Origin: Abiotrophia defectiva ATCC 49176
GTDB lineage: Bacteria > Bacillota > Bacilli > Lactobacillales > Aerococcaceae
Reading direction: 5' to 3'
NCBI RefSeq assembly: GCF_037041345.1
Contig: NZ_CP146287.1
Location: forward strand, 382,236-435,000
DNA: 52,765 nucleotides
A program made the position numbers and the translations under genes. The notes beneath the pieces are model-generated. The model was not told the DNA's origin and searched no databases. It was given only the letters and a program-made list of their open reading frames with translations. Below are positions 15,973-25,217 of the stretch, in pieces (position 1 is the first letter of the stretch; each line of letters starts with the position of its first letter).

Positions 15973-17412
15973 TTATTCTCCTTGGGCGGCAGCGGCTAGG
16001 GTGGCTAGGGCTTCGCGTGGGAAGTAGGCTTGGTAGAGGCCTTGGAGGGCAATGTCTTCGTCCTCGGCCTTGATCATGAAGAGCATGCTGATTTCGGATG
16101 CGCCTTGGCTGATCATGCGGATGTTAATGTGGTTTTCAGCGAAAGTCCGGCTGGCTGCGGCCGCAACCCCGACGTTTTCCCGCATGGCTTCCCCGACGAT
16201 GGCGAAGATGCAGAGGTCGTCTTCCACTTGGATGGAGTCAGGATTGAGCTTGTCCTGAATGGTCTCTAGGATGCCGGCCAAATGCTCTGGCGATTGGATA
16301 TTAGCCGAGCGAATAACCAGGGAGATGCTGTCGATGCCTGAAGGCACGTGTTCAACCGGCACGCCGGCTTCCTCGAAGAAGCGGATGGCGCGGCGCATGA
16401 AGCCCATTTCCCGGTTGAGCAGGTACTTGCTGATGGAGATGGCGGTGAAGCCGGTCGCCGAGCTGACCCCGGTGACTGGATAGCGAGGATCTAGCTCCTT
16501 CTTGGAGACGATCTTGGTGCCGGCGATCTCAGGCTGATTGGTGTTGCGAATCATGACCGGAATGTCATTGCGGTAGACAGGTTCCAGGGCTTCTTCATGG
16601 AAAATCCCGAAGCCGGCATAGGATAGCTCCCGCATTTCGCTATAGGTAATTTCCTTAATGGGATGCGGCCGCGCGATTTTGCCCGGGTGCATGGAGTAGA
16701 TAAAGGACTCGTCGGTGTAGTTCTCATAGAGGTCGGCGCCTAGGCCGTTGGCGATGATCGCCCCGGAAATATCGGAGCCCCCACGGGAGAAGGTCACGAT
16801 GTCGCCACCCTTGGAGTAGCCGAAGAAGCCTGGAATAATGAGGACGCCAGCCCGGTCACGTAGTTTGGCGATTTGGGCGTAGGACTCGTCAAAGAGGCGG
16901 GCATTAGAGGGCTCATCCGTCACTAAGATGCCGGCTTCCTTAGGCGACACATAGTGGGCGTCAAGGCCCAGGCTGACTAGGTAGTGGCTAATTACTTGGG
17001 CGTTGAAGTCCTCGCCGCAAGCCTTGAGAGCATCTAGCAGGCGCTCAGGCTCCTGAATATCGGCCATGTAGCCATTTAGGATATCTTCAAAATAAGCCAA
17101 AAGCTCTGTCGACAGGCCCAGCTCGATTAGGATGCTGGCATAGCGGTCCAGCACCTTTTGACGGGCTTCAGCCACTGGCTCAGCCTGCAATAGGGCCTCA
17201 GTCTGGTGGCCTACTTGGCCTGCCACTGCCTGCACCGCGTCGAAGAGGGCGATGAGTAGGTCGGTGACCTTAATGTCCTCAGCGAAACGCTTGCCTGGGG
17301 CGCTAACGACGACGGCTTTAATTTCTGGTTTACCTTGGATGATGGCGGCTACCTTCTTAATCTGGCCGGCGTTGGCCAGGGAGGAGCCTCCGAATTTTGC
17401 TACAATCATCAT
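15973..17412 (-). CDS. aspartate kinase (479 aa)
   Basis: It phosphorylates L-aspartate, the first step towards lysine, threonine and methionine. The N-terminus is MMIVAKFGGSSLANAGQIKKV, carrying the kinase motif KFGGSS. The catalytic core includes GFFGYSKGGDIVTFSRGGSD. The C-terminal ~170 residues form two ACT domains (GFTAISISKYLLNREMGF and IFAIVGEAMRENVGVAAAAS), the site of feedback inhibition. AAGGA lies before the start. It is divergent from the homoserine dehydrogenase gene across ~160 bases, so the pathway genes share a control region. No T-box or lysine riboswitch is evident there. Confidence 0.93.
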   Translation of the reverse strand: MMIVAKFGGSSLANAGQIKKVAAIIQGKPEIKAVVVSAPGKRFAEDIKVTDLLIALFDAVQAVAGQVGHQTEALLQAEPVAEARQKVLDRYASILIELGLSTELLAYFEDILNGYMADIQEPERLLDALKACGEDFNAQVISHYLVSLGLDAHYVSPKEAGILVTDEPSNARLFDESYAQIAKLRDRAGVLIIPGFFGYSKGGDIVTFSRGGSDISGAIIANGLGADLYENYTDESFIYSMHPGKIARPHPIKEITYSEMRELSYAGFGIFHEEALEPVYRNDIPVMIRNTNQPEIAGTKIVSKKELDPRYPVTGVSSATGFTAISISKYLLNREMGFMRRAIRFFEEAGVPVEHVPSGIDSISLVIRSANIQSPEHLAGILETIQDKLNPDSIQVEDDLCIFAIVGEAMRENVGVAAAASRTFAENHINIRMISQGASEISMLFMIKAEDEDIALQGLYQAYFPREALATLAAAAQGE

Positions 17413-17571
17413 ATCTATCCATCCTTCTATCAGATTGGCGCTAGAGCCTAACAGTTACTATGATACACTATATTTTGCCCAAACGATATACTTTCTTATG
17501 AAATTTACTTGAAAAAACAGGCCATTCCCACTAAACTTAGAGGAGTAGAATTGAAATGGAGGCGAGCAGGA

Positions 17572-18768
17572 ATGAAAATCGCATTATGTGGTATCGGTAC
17601 GGTAGGTGGCGGGGTCGTCAAGGTCTTAGCTGAGAACCAAGCCCAATTCCAAGCAAAATACAAAGAAGACCTAGTCATCAGCCATGTTCTGACCCGGGAT
17701 CCCGACAAGGTGGACCGTCTAGGATTAGAGTCAGCAGTCTTCACCGACCGGGTAGAAGATATTTATGAAGCGGACATCGACCTAGTGGTAGAAGTCATGG
17801 GGGGCGTGGACTTTGCCTATCAAGTTATTCGTCAGTCCCTGAGCCAAGGCCGTCACGTGGTCACTGCCAACAAGGATCTGCTAGCCCTCCACATTGATGA
17901 GCTGCAAGCCCTAGCCAATGAAAAGGGCGTCAGCCTGCTCTATGAAGCTAGTGTAGCCGGTGGGATTCCCATTATTAACGGGGTCCAAGTAGGCCTAGCA
18001 GCCAACCAAATTTCTGGCGTCATGGGGATTCTCAATGGGACCACTAACTACATGCTTAGCCACATGACTCAAGACGGCTGGACCTATGACCATGCCCTGT
18101 CTGTGGCTCAAGAAAAGGGCTATGCCGAAGCCGACCCAACCAATGATGTGGGCGGTTTTGATGCAGCGCGTAAGATTACCCTCTTGTCTCGTTTGGCTTA
18201 TGACACCCGTGTGGACTTCCATCAAGTCAGCGTCAAGGGGATTGACACAGTGGATGCTAGCGACATCGCCATTGCGGCACAAGCCGGCTACACCATGAAG
18301 CTCTTGGGTAAGAGCACCAAGACAGCTGCCGGCATTCAAGTCGGGGTTGAGCCTGTCCTCTTGCCAAACGCCCATCCTTTATCTGGTGTCTCTGAAGCCT
18401 TCAATGCCGTCTATGTGGAAGGCAATGCGGTAGGCCAAACCATGTTCTGGGGGCCGGGTGCCGGTAGTCTGGAGACTGCTTCTGCCGTGGTGTCTGACAT
18501 CTTGCAAATTGCCGACCGTGGCTTCATTCCGGCTGTCTTGCCAAGTCAAGAATTAGCCATTGTCAGCCAGGAAGCACCGGCTTGTTACTACCTACGTTTT
18601 GATGCGCCAGCTAGCCATGTTCGCGCTGTCCTCCAAACCTTAGAAATCGGCTACTTAACCTTGGCTGAAGCGCCAGGCTTGACCATTAAGACCGAAGCCA
18701 TCAGCCCAGCAGTCTTGGCTAAGTTAGAAGCCAATGCCACTGTGGTAGCCCGCTACCTCATGGTCTAG
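17572..18768 (+). CDS. hom: homoserine dehydrogenase (398 aa)
   Basis: It reduces aspartate semialdehyde to homoserine with NAD(P)H. I place the start at ATG 17572, 9 bases after GGAGG, rather than at an upstream in-frame TTG (17509). The dinucleotide-binding loop is then CGIGTVGGG at residues 6-14. Other family features are VVTANKDLLA, ASVAGGIPIING and GILNGTTNYML. The C-terminal ~60 residues (ACYYLRFDAP onward) look like a short regulatory ACT domain, so the protein is shorter than the ~430-residue forms. The homoserine kinase gene follows after 12 bases. Confidence 0.93.
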   Translation: MKIALCGIGTVGGGVVKVLAENQAQFQAKYKEDLVISHVLTRDPDKVDRLGLESAVFTDRVEDIYEADIDLVVEVMGGVDFAYQVIRQSLSQGRHVVTANKDLLALHIDELQALANEKGVSLLYEASVAGGIPIINGVQVGLAANQISGVMGILNGTTNYMLSHMTQDGWTYDHALSVAQEKGYAEADPTNDVGGFDAARKITLLSRLAYDTRVDFHQVSVKGIDTVDASDIAIAAQAGYTMKLLGKSTKTAAGIQVGVEPVLLPNAHPLSGVSEAFNAVYVEGNAVGQTMFWGPGAGSLETASAVVSDILQIADRGFIPAVLPSQELAIVSQEAPACYYLRFDAPASHVRAVLQTLEIGYLTLAEAPGLTIKTEAISPAVLAKLEANATVVARYLMV

Positions 18769-18780
18769 GAGGCGGAATTC

Positions 18781-19665
18781 ATGGTATGGCAAAAGGATTT
18801 TCCTGCCTCTAGTGCCAACTTGGGACCGGGCTTTGACTCAATCGGAATTGCGGTTGACCGCTATCTAAGGGTGACGGCCCGTCCGGCTGAGCGCTGGCAG
18901 GTGGATTTTGAGACCGACTTTATGGCCGGCCTGCCCCAGGATGAGACTAACCTAGTAGTGGCAGTGGCCCTGGAAACGGCGGCCCGCTACGGTAAGACCT
19001 TAGCGCCCCTGCATCTGACCATGAAGAGTCAGATTCCCCTGACCCATGGCATGGGTAGCTCTGCCTCAGCTATTGTGGCCGGTATTGAGCTAGCCAATGA
19101 TTTTGCTGATTTGGGTCTGTCGACCTTTGACAAGGTGCGCCTGGCCAGTGCCAAGGAAGGCCACCCCGACAATGTGGGGGCCTGCATCACCGGTGGCCTC
19201 TTCGTGGGTTACTATGAGCCGGAGACGGATCAACTCTTCTATCAAGTAGCTAACTTGGAAGGGGTCGGGGTCATTATTTCCACCCCAGCCTATGAGTTGT
19301 CGACGGCGGCTGCCCGCAGTGTCTTGCCTGAGGTCTACTCCAAGCCGGATTCCATTGCCCAGAATGCCCTGACCAGTGTCATGTTAATGGCCATGATGCA
19401 GGGCGATTACCCGACCATGGGTCAACTCATGATGCAAGACAAGTTCCATGAACCTTACCGTCAGTCTCTAATTGCAGAGTTTCCAGCGGTTAAGGCCACG
19501 GCCCTTGAAAAGGGCGCCTATGCCACCGTCATTTCGGGGGCGGGTCCTAGCATTTTGACCCTCTGTCCTCAGGAGCGAGTGGACGACATTCTAGCGGCGC
19601 TTGAGGCTTCGGTGGACTGTCAGCACCAAGTGGTGTCGGTTCTGCCAGCCTTGGCAGACAAATAA
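18781..19665 (+). CDS. thrB: homoserine kinase (294 aa)
   Basis: This GHMP-family kinase makes O-phospho-L-homoserine for threonine synthesis. The N-terminus FPASSANLGPGFDSIGIA and the ATP loop PLTHGMGSSASA (residues 86-97) are diagnostic. The C-terminal GHMP motif is VISGAGPSILTL. RBS AGGAGG precedes the ATG, and the gene is co-transcribed with hom. Threonine synthase is not encoded in this window. Confidence 0.94.
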   Translation: MVWQKDFPASSANLGPGFDSIGIAVDRYLRVTARPAERWQVDFETDFMAGLPQDETNLVVAVALETAARYGKTLAPLHLTMKSQIPLTHGMGSSASAIVAGIELANDFADLGLSTFDKVRLASAKEGHPDNVGACITGGLFVGYYEPETDQLFYQVANLEGVGVIISTPAYELSTAAARSVLPEVYSKPDSIAQNALTSVMLMAMMQGDYPTMGQLMMQDKFHEPYRQSLIAEFPAVKATALEKGAYATVISGAGPSILTLCPQERVDDILAALEASVDCQHQVVSVLPALADK

Positions 19666-19672
19666 TATGAAA

Positions 19673-19703
19673 AAAGAGTCCAGCTCAGCTGGGCTCTTTC
19701 TTG
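19673..19703 (+). terminator. terminator after thrB
   Basis: AAAGAGTCCAGCT pairs with AGCTGGGCTCTTT (one G-U pair) around a single-base loop, seven bases after the thrB stop. Confidence 0.82.
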
Positions 19704-19710
19704 TGTGAGC

Positions 19711-20307
19711 TTATTTTTTATGACCGACATCTTGGACCTGGGGCGCAAGCGTCTTAAGGTCGGTTAAGAAGCTAGCTAGGGCACGTTCACGGTCGCCTGT
19801 CTGTCGGCCTAGGTCCCGCATTTCCTTCTGACCAGCCAGGTCGCGGCAGTAGAGCAGGAGATGGGCTTCCTTGAGGTGGCGGCTGACTGGGACCTTTTGC
19901 ACCTGGTAGCCCACGGCGGCGATTTGCTTGAGGGGGCAAATATAGAGACCTTGAGCGGTGATGACCAGGTGGTCCTTGTAGCAATAGAGGCCTAGATCTT
20001 CATCCCCCACCTGAGACTGGCGACTGAGTCGACTCCAGTCGTCGGCCAGTTCGGGATAGTGGCGGTAGAGGAGATCATATTCGCTCAAGATGCGTCGTCG
20101 CTTGCGCCAAGCATAATAGCAGAAATAGCCCCCAATCCAAATGAGTAGGGCTGACATGGCCTGGGCAATCCAGAGGGCATGCTGATAGTCACTTAGCATG
20201 AGGCTAGTGATATAAGTAAGGCCGAAGAGGCCGCTGGCCAGGAGGGGCAGGCCGGCCAGTAGGGTCAAGAAGAGATCGACTTTATCGCGATGCTTCAAGG
20301 TCCTCAT
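19711..20307 (-). CDS. small two-TM membrane protein of unknown function (198 aa)
   Basis: Two hydrophobic segments (~residues 12-35 and 46-66) are followed by basic KRRR and a ~125-residue cytoplasmic domain with alternating beta-like stretches (LGLYCYKDHLVITAQGLYICPLKQI). The layout resembles bacterial PH-like/YcxB-type proteins and the three small paralogs at 28.1-29.6 kb, but residue identity is too low to be sure. The start is uncertain because AAAGG abuts ATG 20307; a TTG nine bases in is possible. It lies 16 bases downstream of, and on the same strand as, the YeiH-like gene. Confidence 0.65.
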   Translation of the reverse strand: MRTLKHRDKVDLFLTLLAGLPLLASGLFGLTYITSLMLSDYQHALWIAQAMSALLIWIGGYFCYYAWRKRRRILSEYDLLYRHYPELADDWSRLSRQSQVGDEDLGLYCYKDHLVITAQGLYICPLKQIAAVGYQVQKVPVSRHLKEAHLLLYCRDLAGQKEMRDLGRQTGDRERALASFLTDLKTLAPQVQDVGHKK

Positions 20308-20323
20308 CCTTTCGCTGCTTGTC

Positions 20324-21343
20324 TTAAGAATAGAAGAAATGAATAGCTAGGCTAGCCGTGGCAATGACCAGGGCCCAACAGAGGCCCCCTAGCAAGATGG
20401 ACTGGCTACCGGCCCGGCGCAACTGTCTCAGATCAACTGCCAAGCCCACCCCAGCTAGGGCCGCAATCATGGTCAGGCGGGCCAATAACTTGAAGCTGTC
20501 CAGCAGCCATGCCGGTAGAGGCAGGAGGGAGCTAGCCAGGACCGCCAAGAGGAAGTAGGCGATGAAGCTAGGAAAGAGGCGACGGGCTTGTTCCCACAAG
20601 CTGACTTGAGCCCCTTGGCCGTCAGCCAATTGAGCGCTTGCTTGTTGATAGCGGGCGCCAACCAGGCCTAGGCAGACCGGCACAATAAGTAGGGTCCGGG
20701 CCATCTTGACGATGGTGGCGGTGGTGCCGGCGGCCTCACTAAAGGCGAAGCCAGCAGCCACGACCGAAGAGGTATCGTTAATGGCCGCCCCGGCGAAGAG
20801 GCCGAAGCTTTGGTCGCCATAGCCCAACCAAGCCCCTAAGAGAGGGAAGAGGAAGAGGGCCAGGGTATTATAGAGGAAGATGGTGGTGATGGCGAAGGCA
20901 ATCTCTGAGTCCTCAGCTTCCACAATGGGTGCAGCAGCGGCAATGGCCGAGCCCCCACAAATGGCCGTCCCCATACCCACTAAGAGGGCTGAACGCGACT
21001 CAATGCCCATCCAACGACCTAGGTAGCGGGCACTCAAGAGGGCCACCGCCACGACCGGAATCAAGACCAAGTAGACCTTGAGGCCCACTGCTTGTAACTT
21101 GGCAAAGGACAAGCCAAAGCCTAAAAAGACAATGCCGATTTTGAGCAGTTGGCCGCTGATTTGCTTGGCTGGTTTGGTCGAGGCAGGTGGTCGCCAGGCG
21201 GACAGGGCCATGCCCAGCAGAATGGCCAGCATAGAAGCCCCTAGGGCTGGCACCAGGCTTTCAATGGCATAGGCCAGGGCAGTGATAATCAGAATCTTGG
21301 CCCAGCTGGCCCAGTTGCTGTCAGAAAACTTAGAAAATGTCAT
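20324..21343 (-). CDS. YeiH/UPF0324-family membrane transporter (339 aa)
   Basis: About ten hydrophobic segments are visible. The family pattern includes GIVFLGFGLSFAKL, GMGTAICGGSAIAAAAPIV and AGAAINDTSSVVAAGFAFSE. The family is annotated as putative sulfate or sulfur-compound exporters, but transport data are sparse. RBS AAAGGAG lies 12 bases before the ATG. It is probably co-transcribed with the small membrane protein downstream. It lies divergent from the nitroreductase gene. Confidence 0.88.
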   Translation of the reverse strand: MTFSKFSDSNWASWAKILIITALAYAIESLVPALGASMLAILLGMALSAWRPPASTKPAKQISGQLLKIGIVFLGFGLSFAKLQAVGLKVYLVLIPVVAVALLSARYLGRWMGIESRSALLVGMGTAICGGSAIAAAAPIVEAEDSEIAFAITTIFLYNTLALFLFPLLGAWLGYGDQSFGLFAGAAINDTSSVVAAGFAFSEAAGTTATIVKMARTLLIVPVCLGLVGARYQQASAQLADGQGAQVSLWEQARRLFPSFIAYFLLAVLASSLLPLPAWLLDSFKLLARLTMIAALAGVGLAVDLRQLRRAGSQSILLGGLCWALVIATASLAIHFFYS

Positions 21344-21431
21344 GGTTGATATCGCTCCTTTGTCATCCTCTAGTATAACAAAGTCTCGCCCCGCGCGCTA
21401 GTTGGGTCAGGGCTAGAAGAAAGCGTTTGTC

Positions 21432-21460
21432 TAGACTTAAGGGGACCAGTAGACTATACT
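21432..21460 (+). promoter_or_regulatory. possible nitroreductase promoter
   Basis: TAGACT (21432-21437) and TATACT (21455-21460) with 17-base spacing lie ~30 bases before the gene. The -35 match is weak. Confidence 0.45.
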
Positions 21461-21489
21461 AAAACAAAAGCCTAGAGAGGATGTATGCC

Positions 21490-22173
21490 ATGACACAAGA
21501 AGCCATTCAAGAACAGATTCGTCAAGCCCTGGACCATCGGGTAGCCGTACGGGTTTATGATGAAAATCGCGATATTTCCCGTCAGGATATGGACGTCATT
21601 CTAGACGCTGCCTGGCTCAGCCCTTCTTCAGTTGGTCTGGAAGGTTGGCGCTTTTTGGTCTTAGACCGGGACCAAGTTCAAGCCATCCGGCCTGAGCTCC
21701 AACCCCTCGCTTGGGGTGCCCAACCGCAATTGGATACCGCCAGCCACTTTGTTATCCTCCTAGCGGAGAAGAACGCCCGTTATGACGGTCCTTCTATGCG
21801 GGCCAGCCTTATTCGTCGCGGCCTGACTTCTGACCAGGACCTTAATAGCCGTTTGACCCTCTATGAAACCTTCCAAACCCAACACATGTGTCTAGATAGT
21901 CCGCGTGCCCTCTTTGACTGGACGGGTAAGCAGACCTATATCGCCCTAGCCAATATGATGTTGAGTGCTAGCTTGCTGGGCATTGATTCCTGCCCAATCG
22001 AAGGCTTCGATTATGAGGCGGTCAATGCCTTGCTTGCTGCCAAAGGTTGGTTGGATCCGGAGCGCGAAGGGGTGGCTAGCATGTTGTCCCTGGGCTACCG
22101 GCTCAAGGACCCTAAACATCCCCGTAGCCGCAAGCCGCGCCAGGAAGTCATTTGCTGGCTAGACGACAAGTAA
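21490..22173 (+). CDS. nitroreductase-family NAD(P)H-dependent oxidoreductase (227 aa)
   Basis: I choose ATG 21490, 9 bases after GAGAGG; the in-frame ATG at 21481 abuts that site. FMN-binding nitroreductase features include RVAVRVYDENRDIS (the RRSxRxF-like start), LSPSSVGLEGWRFLVL and GIDSCPIEGFDYEAVNALL near the C-terminus. It probably reduces quinones or nitro-compounds in the cytoplasm using flavin. The physiological substrate is unknown. Confidence 0.88.
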   Translation: MTQEAIQEQIRQALDHRVAVRVYDENRDISRQDMDVILDAAWLSPSSVGLEGWRFLVLDRDQVQAIRPELQPLAWGAQPQLDTASHFVILLAEKNARYDGPSMRASLIRRGLTSDQDLNSRLTLYETFQTQHMCLDSPRALFDWTGKQTYIALANMMLSASLLGIDSCPIEGFDYEAVNALLAAKGWLDPEREGVASMLSLGYRLKDPKHPRSRKPRQEVICWLDDK

Positions 22174-22224
22174 ATCCCCCCATGAATTTTCTCCAGCCCT
22201 TAATAAGTGAAAGGACTGAATGAT

Positions 22225-23982
22225 ATGACCCTATCGAGAAAAATGAAACTAAGCGCCCTGACCCTACTTTGTGCCAATCTGCTGGCCAGCCAAGTGCCTG
22301 TGCTAGCCCAAGAGGCCAATGACCAAGCCTCATCTAGCCAAGAAAGGGCTACTGTCGGCCAATACAGTTTGGCCTTTGATAATGCGGCTTGGCAATACGA
22401 TGAGGCTAATGATATTTACTGGCAAGTCGGCGTGGTCTATGTCGCCAACCCTGCTTCCTTGGACTATGAGACCCTGGGTATTTATGTGCCGGGTGCCTAT
22501 TTAGAGGCAACTGCCAATGGCGATGGGACCTATACTGCCAGCGTCAAGTCTGACGCCCAAGTGGGCCAATTTACCGCTGCGACTGCTCCTTATGTCCTAC
22601 CGGTTAACACGCCGGGTTTTAATGCCTCTCAGGCACCAACCTGGCTTGCTGACGGCATTGCCAACTATACCCAGGCCGGGATGATTTATCTGCAACCTGG
22701 TATTCGTGGCCGCGACAACACCACCGATAGCCAGGGCCAAGAAGTAGTGGGCGGTGCACCATGGGGCGTCACCGATCTTAAGGCCGCTATCCGTTATGTT
22801 CGTTATAACAAGGATGTCCTGCCAGGTGACACCGACAAGATTGTGAGTTTTGGCCATAGTGGCGGTGGGGCTCAGTCTGCTGTCCTAGGGGCTAGTGGGG
22901 ATTCGACCCTCTACAATCCTTACTTGGAAGCCTTAGGGGCAGCCATGAAGGACAAGGAAGGCAACCCAATTTCCGATGCACCTTATGGGACCATGACTTG
23001 GAGTCCCATTACCAGCTTGGATTATGCGGATGCTGCCTATGAATGGAACCTGGGTCAGTTCGCTGACAGCAATACGCGGGCAGAGGGTACCTTTACCCAG
23101 GCCTTATCCCAAGACTTGGCTAAGGAATATGCCAACTATATCAATCAGCTAGGCCTCAAACATGAAGGCCAAGCCTTGACCCTGGCAGAATCCAGTGAGG
23201 GGATTTATACCCAAGGCTCCTATGCCACTTATCTAGAAGGGGTAGTCAATCAATCCCTCAATAACTTCCTAGCCGATACCAGCTTCCCTTATACCAGCGA
23301 TGGTGCTGGTCCGGGTGGATCGACAGAATCTGTCACCTATGAGACGGCTCAAGCCTATATTGATAGATTGAATGCTGAGGCTCAATGGGTGACCTATGAT
23401 GCGGCCACTAATACCGCCAAGATTTCCAGCCTGGCGGATTTCGCCAAGTATGTTAAGACGGCCAGCAAGTCTGTGCCTGCCTTCGATGCCTTGGACCGTA
23501 GCCTAGCGGAGAATGCGGTCTTTGGGGTAGCGGATGCCAATGAGCTTCACTTTGACCAGCTAGTGGCCCGCCTGCTCAAGAATAATCAGGCCAAGTATGA
23601 GAGCTTGACCGACTGGAACAGCCAGTATGTGACGGATTTTGAGTCCGACTTGGCTAAGACCGATAGCCTAGGCAAGACCATTGCAGAACGTCAGGACCTC
23701 TACAATCCAATGTTCTATCTGACGTCCGCCTATTCTGGCTACCAAACCTCTAAACCAGCACCTCACTGGCGGATTCGTTCCGGCCTTAGCCAAGGAGACA
23801 CGGCCTTAACGGTGGAAACTAACCTGGCCCTAGCCCTGGAAAATCAAGCTAATGGGACTGTCAAATCAGTGGACTTTGCCACGGTTTGGGGGCAAGGTAA
23901 TACCACAGCTGAACGGACCGGCCATGCGTCGGCTAACTTCATCCAATGGGTGCAAGAAATTGTAGCCCAAGACGCCAACTAA
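22225..23982 (+). CDS. secreted tannase-like alpha/beta hydrolase (585 aa)
   Basis: The start at ATG 22225 lies 9 bases after AAAGGA; an upstream in-frame GTG overlaps that site. The signal peptide MTLSRKMKLSALTLL...VLA has cleavage near VLA-QE, and there is no lipobox or LPxTG anchor. The hydrolase core has IYLQPGIRGRDN, an oxyanion-side loop, DLKAAIRYVRYN, and the nucleophile elbow FGHSGGGAQSAVLGASGDS with Ser212. The C-terminus carries HWRIRSGLSQGDTALTV and WGQGNTTAERTGHASANF, which offers a candidate catalytic His. This order matches my recollection of lactobacillal subtype-B tannases. A feruloyl or other aryl-ester specificity is equally possible. Confidence 0.75.
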   Translation: MTLSRKMKLSALTLLCANLLASQVPVLAQEANDQASSSQERATVGQYSLAFDNAAWQYDEANDIYWQVGVVYVANPASLDYETLGIYVPGAYLEATANGDGTYTASVKSDAQVGQFTAATAPYVLPVNTPGFNASQAPTWLADGIANYTQAGMIYLQPGIRGRDNTTDSQGQEVVGGAPWGVTDLKAAIRYVRYNKDVLPGDTDKIVSFGHSGGGAQSAVLGASGDSTLYNPYLEALGAAMKDKEGNPISDAPYGTMTWSPITSLDYADAAYEWNLGQFADSNTRAEGTFTQALSQDLAKEYANYINQLGLKHEGQALTLAESSEGIYTQGSYATYLEGVVNQSLNNFLADTSFPYTSDGAGPGGSTESVTYETAQAYIDRLNAEAQWVTYDAATNTAKISSLADFAKYVKTASKSVPAFDALDRSLAENAVFGVADANELHFDQLVARLLKNNQAKYESLTDWNSQYVTDFESDLAKTDSLGKTIAERQDLYNPMFYLTSAYSGYQTSKPAPHWRIRSGLSQGDTALTVETNLALALENQANGTVKSVDFATVWGQGNTTAERTGHASANFIQWVQEIVAQDAN

Positions 23983-23991
23983 GTATTAAGC

Positions 23992-24030
23992 AACCCCTGG
24001 AATCAGCGAGTGACTGACCCCAGGGGTTTG
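23992..24030 (+). terminator. terminator after the tannase-like gene
   Basis: AACCCCTGG (23992-24000) pairs with CCAGGGGTT (24020-24028) around an 19-base loop, with a short T run. Confidence 0.7.
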
Positions 24031-24106
24031 TGTCGTCTTGACCGCTTTGTTATAATAGAAGGGACAAGAAGCAAGTCGATTAGATTCGGATGAAGGAGGA
24101 AATGAC

Positions 24107-25180
24107 GTGAAGAAAAGTCTCAAATACCTACTGGTCTCGGCTCTGACTGCTAATGCCTTGGCCTTAAGCTGGCCAGGCTTCCAAGGGCAGGCGACTGTCA
24201 GTCTGGAATCTGCTAGTAGCCAGGAATCAGGGCATGAGGAGACCTCTGAAGAATGGCAGAATCATGATTGTGCAAAGTTAGACCGCAAGGATGTCCTCAA
24301 TCAAGTACGTAAAAGCCGGGACCTTTTGACCTCGGTAGCCCTCAAGGGAGTCTCTGGCGATCGGAGAAGCCAGTCAAGCTATCAAGCAGCCTATCGTTAT
24401 GAAGCCAAGACTGGCAAGATCCTCCAGGGTTATTTGGATTATAGTCAGGGTATTAACCATATGGAGGTCTACTATCTGGGGGACACCAACCAGAACTATT
24501 ACCTCTATACTGAGCGGACTAACAAATGGTCTGCCATCCAGATGCCCGATGATTTTCGCCTGCGACCTAACTATCGCCTCATGCTAGACTGGATACTGGA
24601 CCATGAAGCCGACTTCCAGTTTGAAGAAGGGCCCCACGACTATCGTCTTAAGGTCCTAGAACGTAACTTTGACTTGTCAGACTTTACGTCTAAGACTTTG
24701 GGAATTACCTTAGTACCTGAAGATACCCCGGTAGAGGATATCTATAATTACCTAGAAGTCCGCTTCAGTAAGGACGACTTCCAAATGACCAGTCTCAATT
24801 ACCGTTGCCTGGATCCGTCCGGTGAGGTGCAGGGCCAATTTGAATTCTTTGGCTTCAATCAATTGGAGCCTGAAGATTTCCGCTTACCTGAGGGGGCGGA
24901 GGTGGACAGTGAGCTATCTGGCTCTAGCCAGCAAGATTGGTCTTCCTCTGATGAGACCGAATCCCGTCAGCAGCGGGAGTCCGAGTCTTCTGGAGAAAAC
25001 CGACCCCTGCCGCCTGGTGCTGTCTACCATGACCATGACCACAAGGCTTGGAGCTCACTTCTTGCTTATGCCCAAGAGGGTGTCTATGAGCTAGTCTCAC
25101 TCAAATGGCTGACTTGGGAGCCGGTCAGTCGCCTCTCTAGCCACTTGACCTGGCGGGCTTATCGACTTTTTAGACCATAA
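24107..25180 (+). CDS. secreted DUF6612-like protein (357 aa)
   Basis: It starts with GTG, 6 bases after AAGGAGGA. The signal peptide is KKSLKYLLVSALTANALALSW, with a cysteine-free cleavage region. The middle (residues ~55-270) has beta-rich features (SYQAAYRYEAKTGKILQGYLDY, YYLYTERTNKWSAI) similar to DUF6612/LppX-like cell-surface proteins. Then comes a Ser/Gln/Glu-rich linker (ELSGSSQQDWSSSDETESR), a short His/Asp cluster (YHDHDHK), and a hydrophobic-aromatic end. There is no LPxTG motif. The function is unknown, and the HDHDH cluster could bind metal. Confidence 0.65.
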   Translation: MKKSLKYLLVSALTANALALSWPGFQGQATVSLESASSQESGHEETSEEWQNHDCAKLDRKDVLNQVRKSRDLLTSVALKGVSGDRRSQSSYQAAYRYEAKTGKILQGYLDYSQGINHMEVYYLGDTNQNYYLYTERTNKWSAIQMPDDFRLRPNYRLMLDWILDHEADFQFEEGPHDYRLKVLERNFDLSDFTSKTLGITLVPEDTPVEDIYNYLEVRFSKDDFQMTSLNYRCLDPSGEVQGQFEFFGFNQLEPEDFRLPEGAEVDSELSGSSQQDWSSSDETESRQQRESESSGENRPLPPGAVYHDHDHKAWSSLLAYAQEGVYELVSLKWLTWEPVSRLSSHLTWRAYRLFRP

Positions 25181-25181
25181 G

Positions 25182-25210
25182 AAAAAGGCCAGGAAAACCC
25201 TGGCCTTTTT
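25182..25210. terminator. bidirectional terminator
   Basis: AAAAAGGCCAGG (25182-25193) and CCTGGCCTTTTT (25199-25210) form a perfect 12-bp stem with A and T flanks, between convergent genes. Confidence 0.92.
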
Positions 25211-25217
25211 GCTATGG

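Noticed and set aside
17413-17571. T-box or lysine riboswitch between aspartate kinase and hom
   Set aside because: The ~160-base gap is too short and shows neither a specifier-loop arrangement nor a terminator hairpin on either strand.
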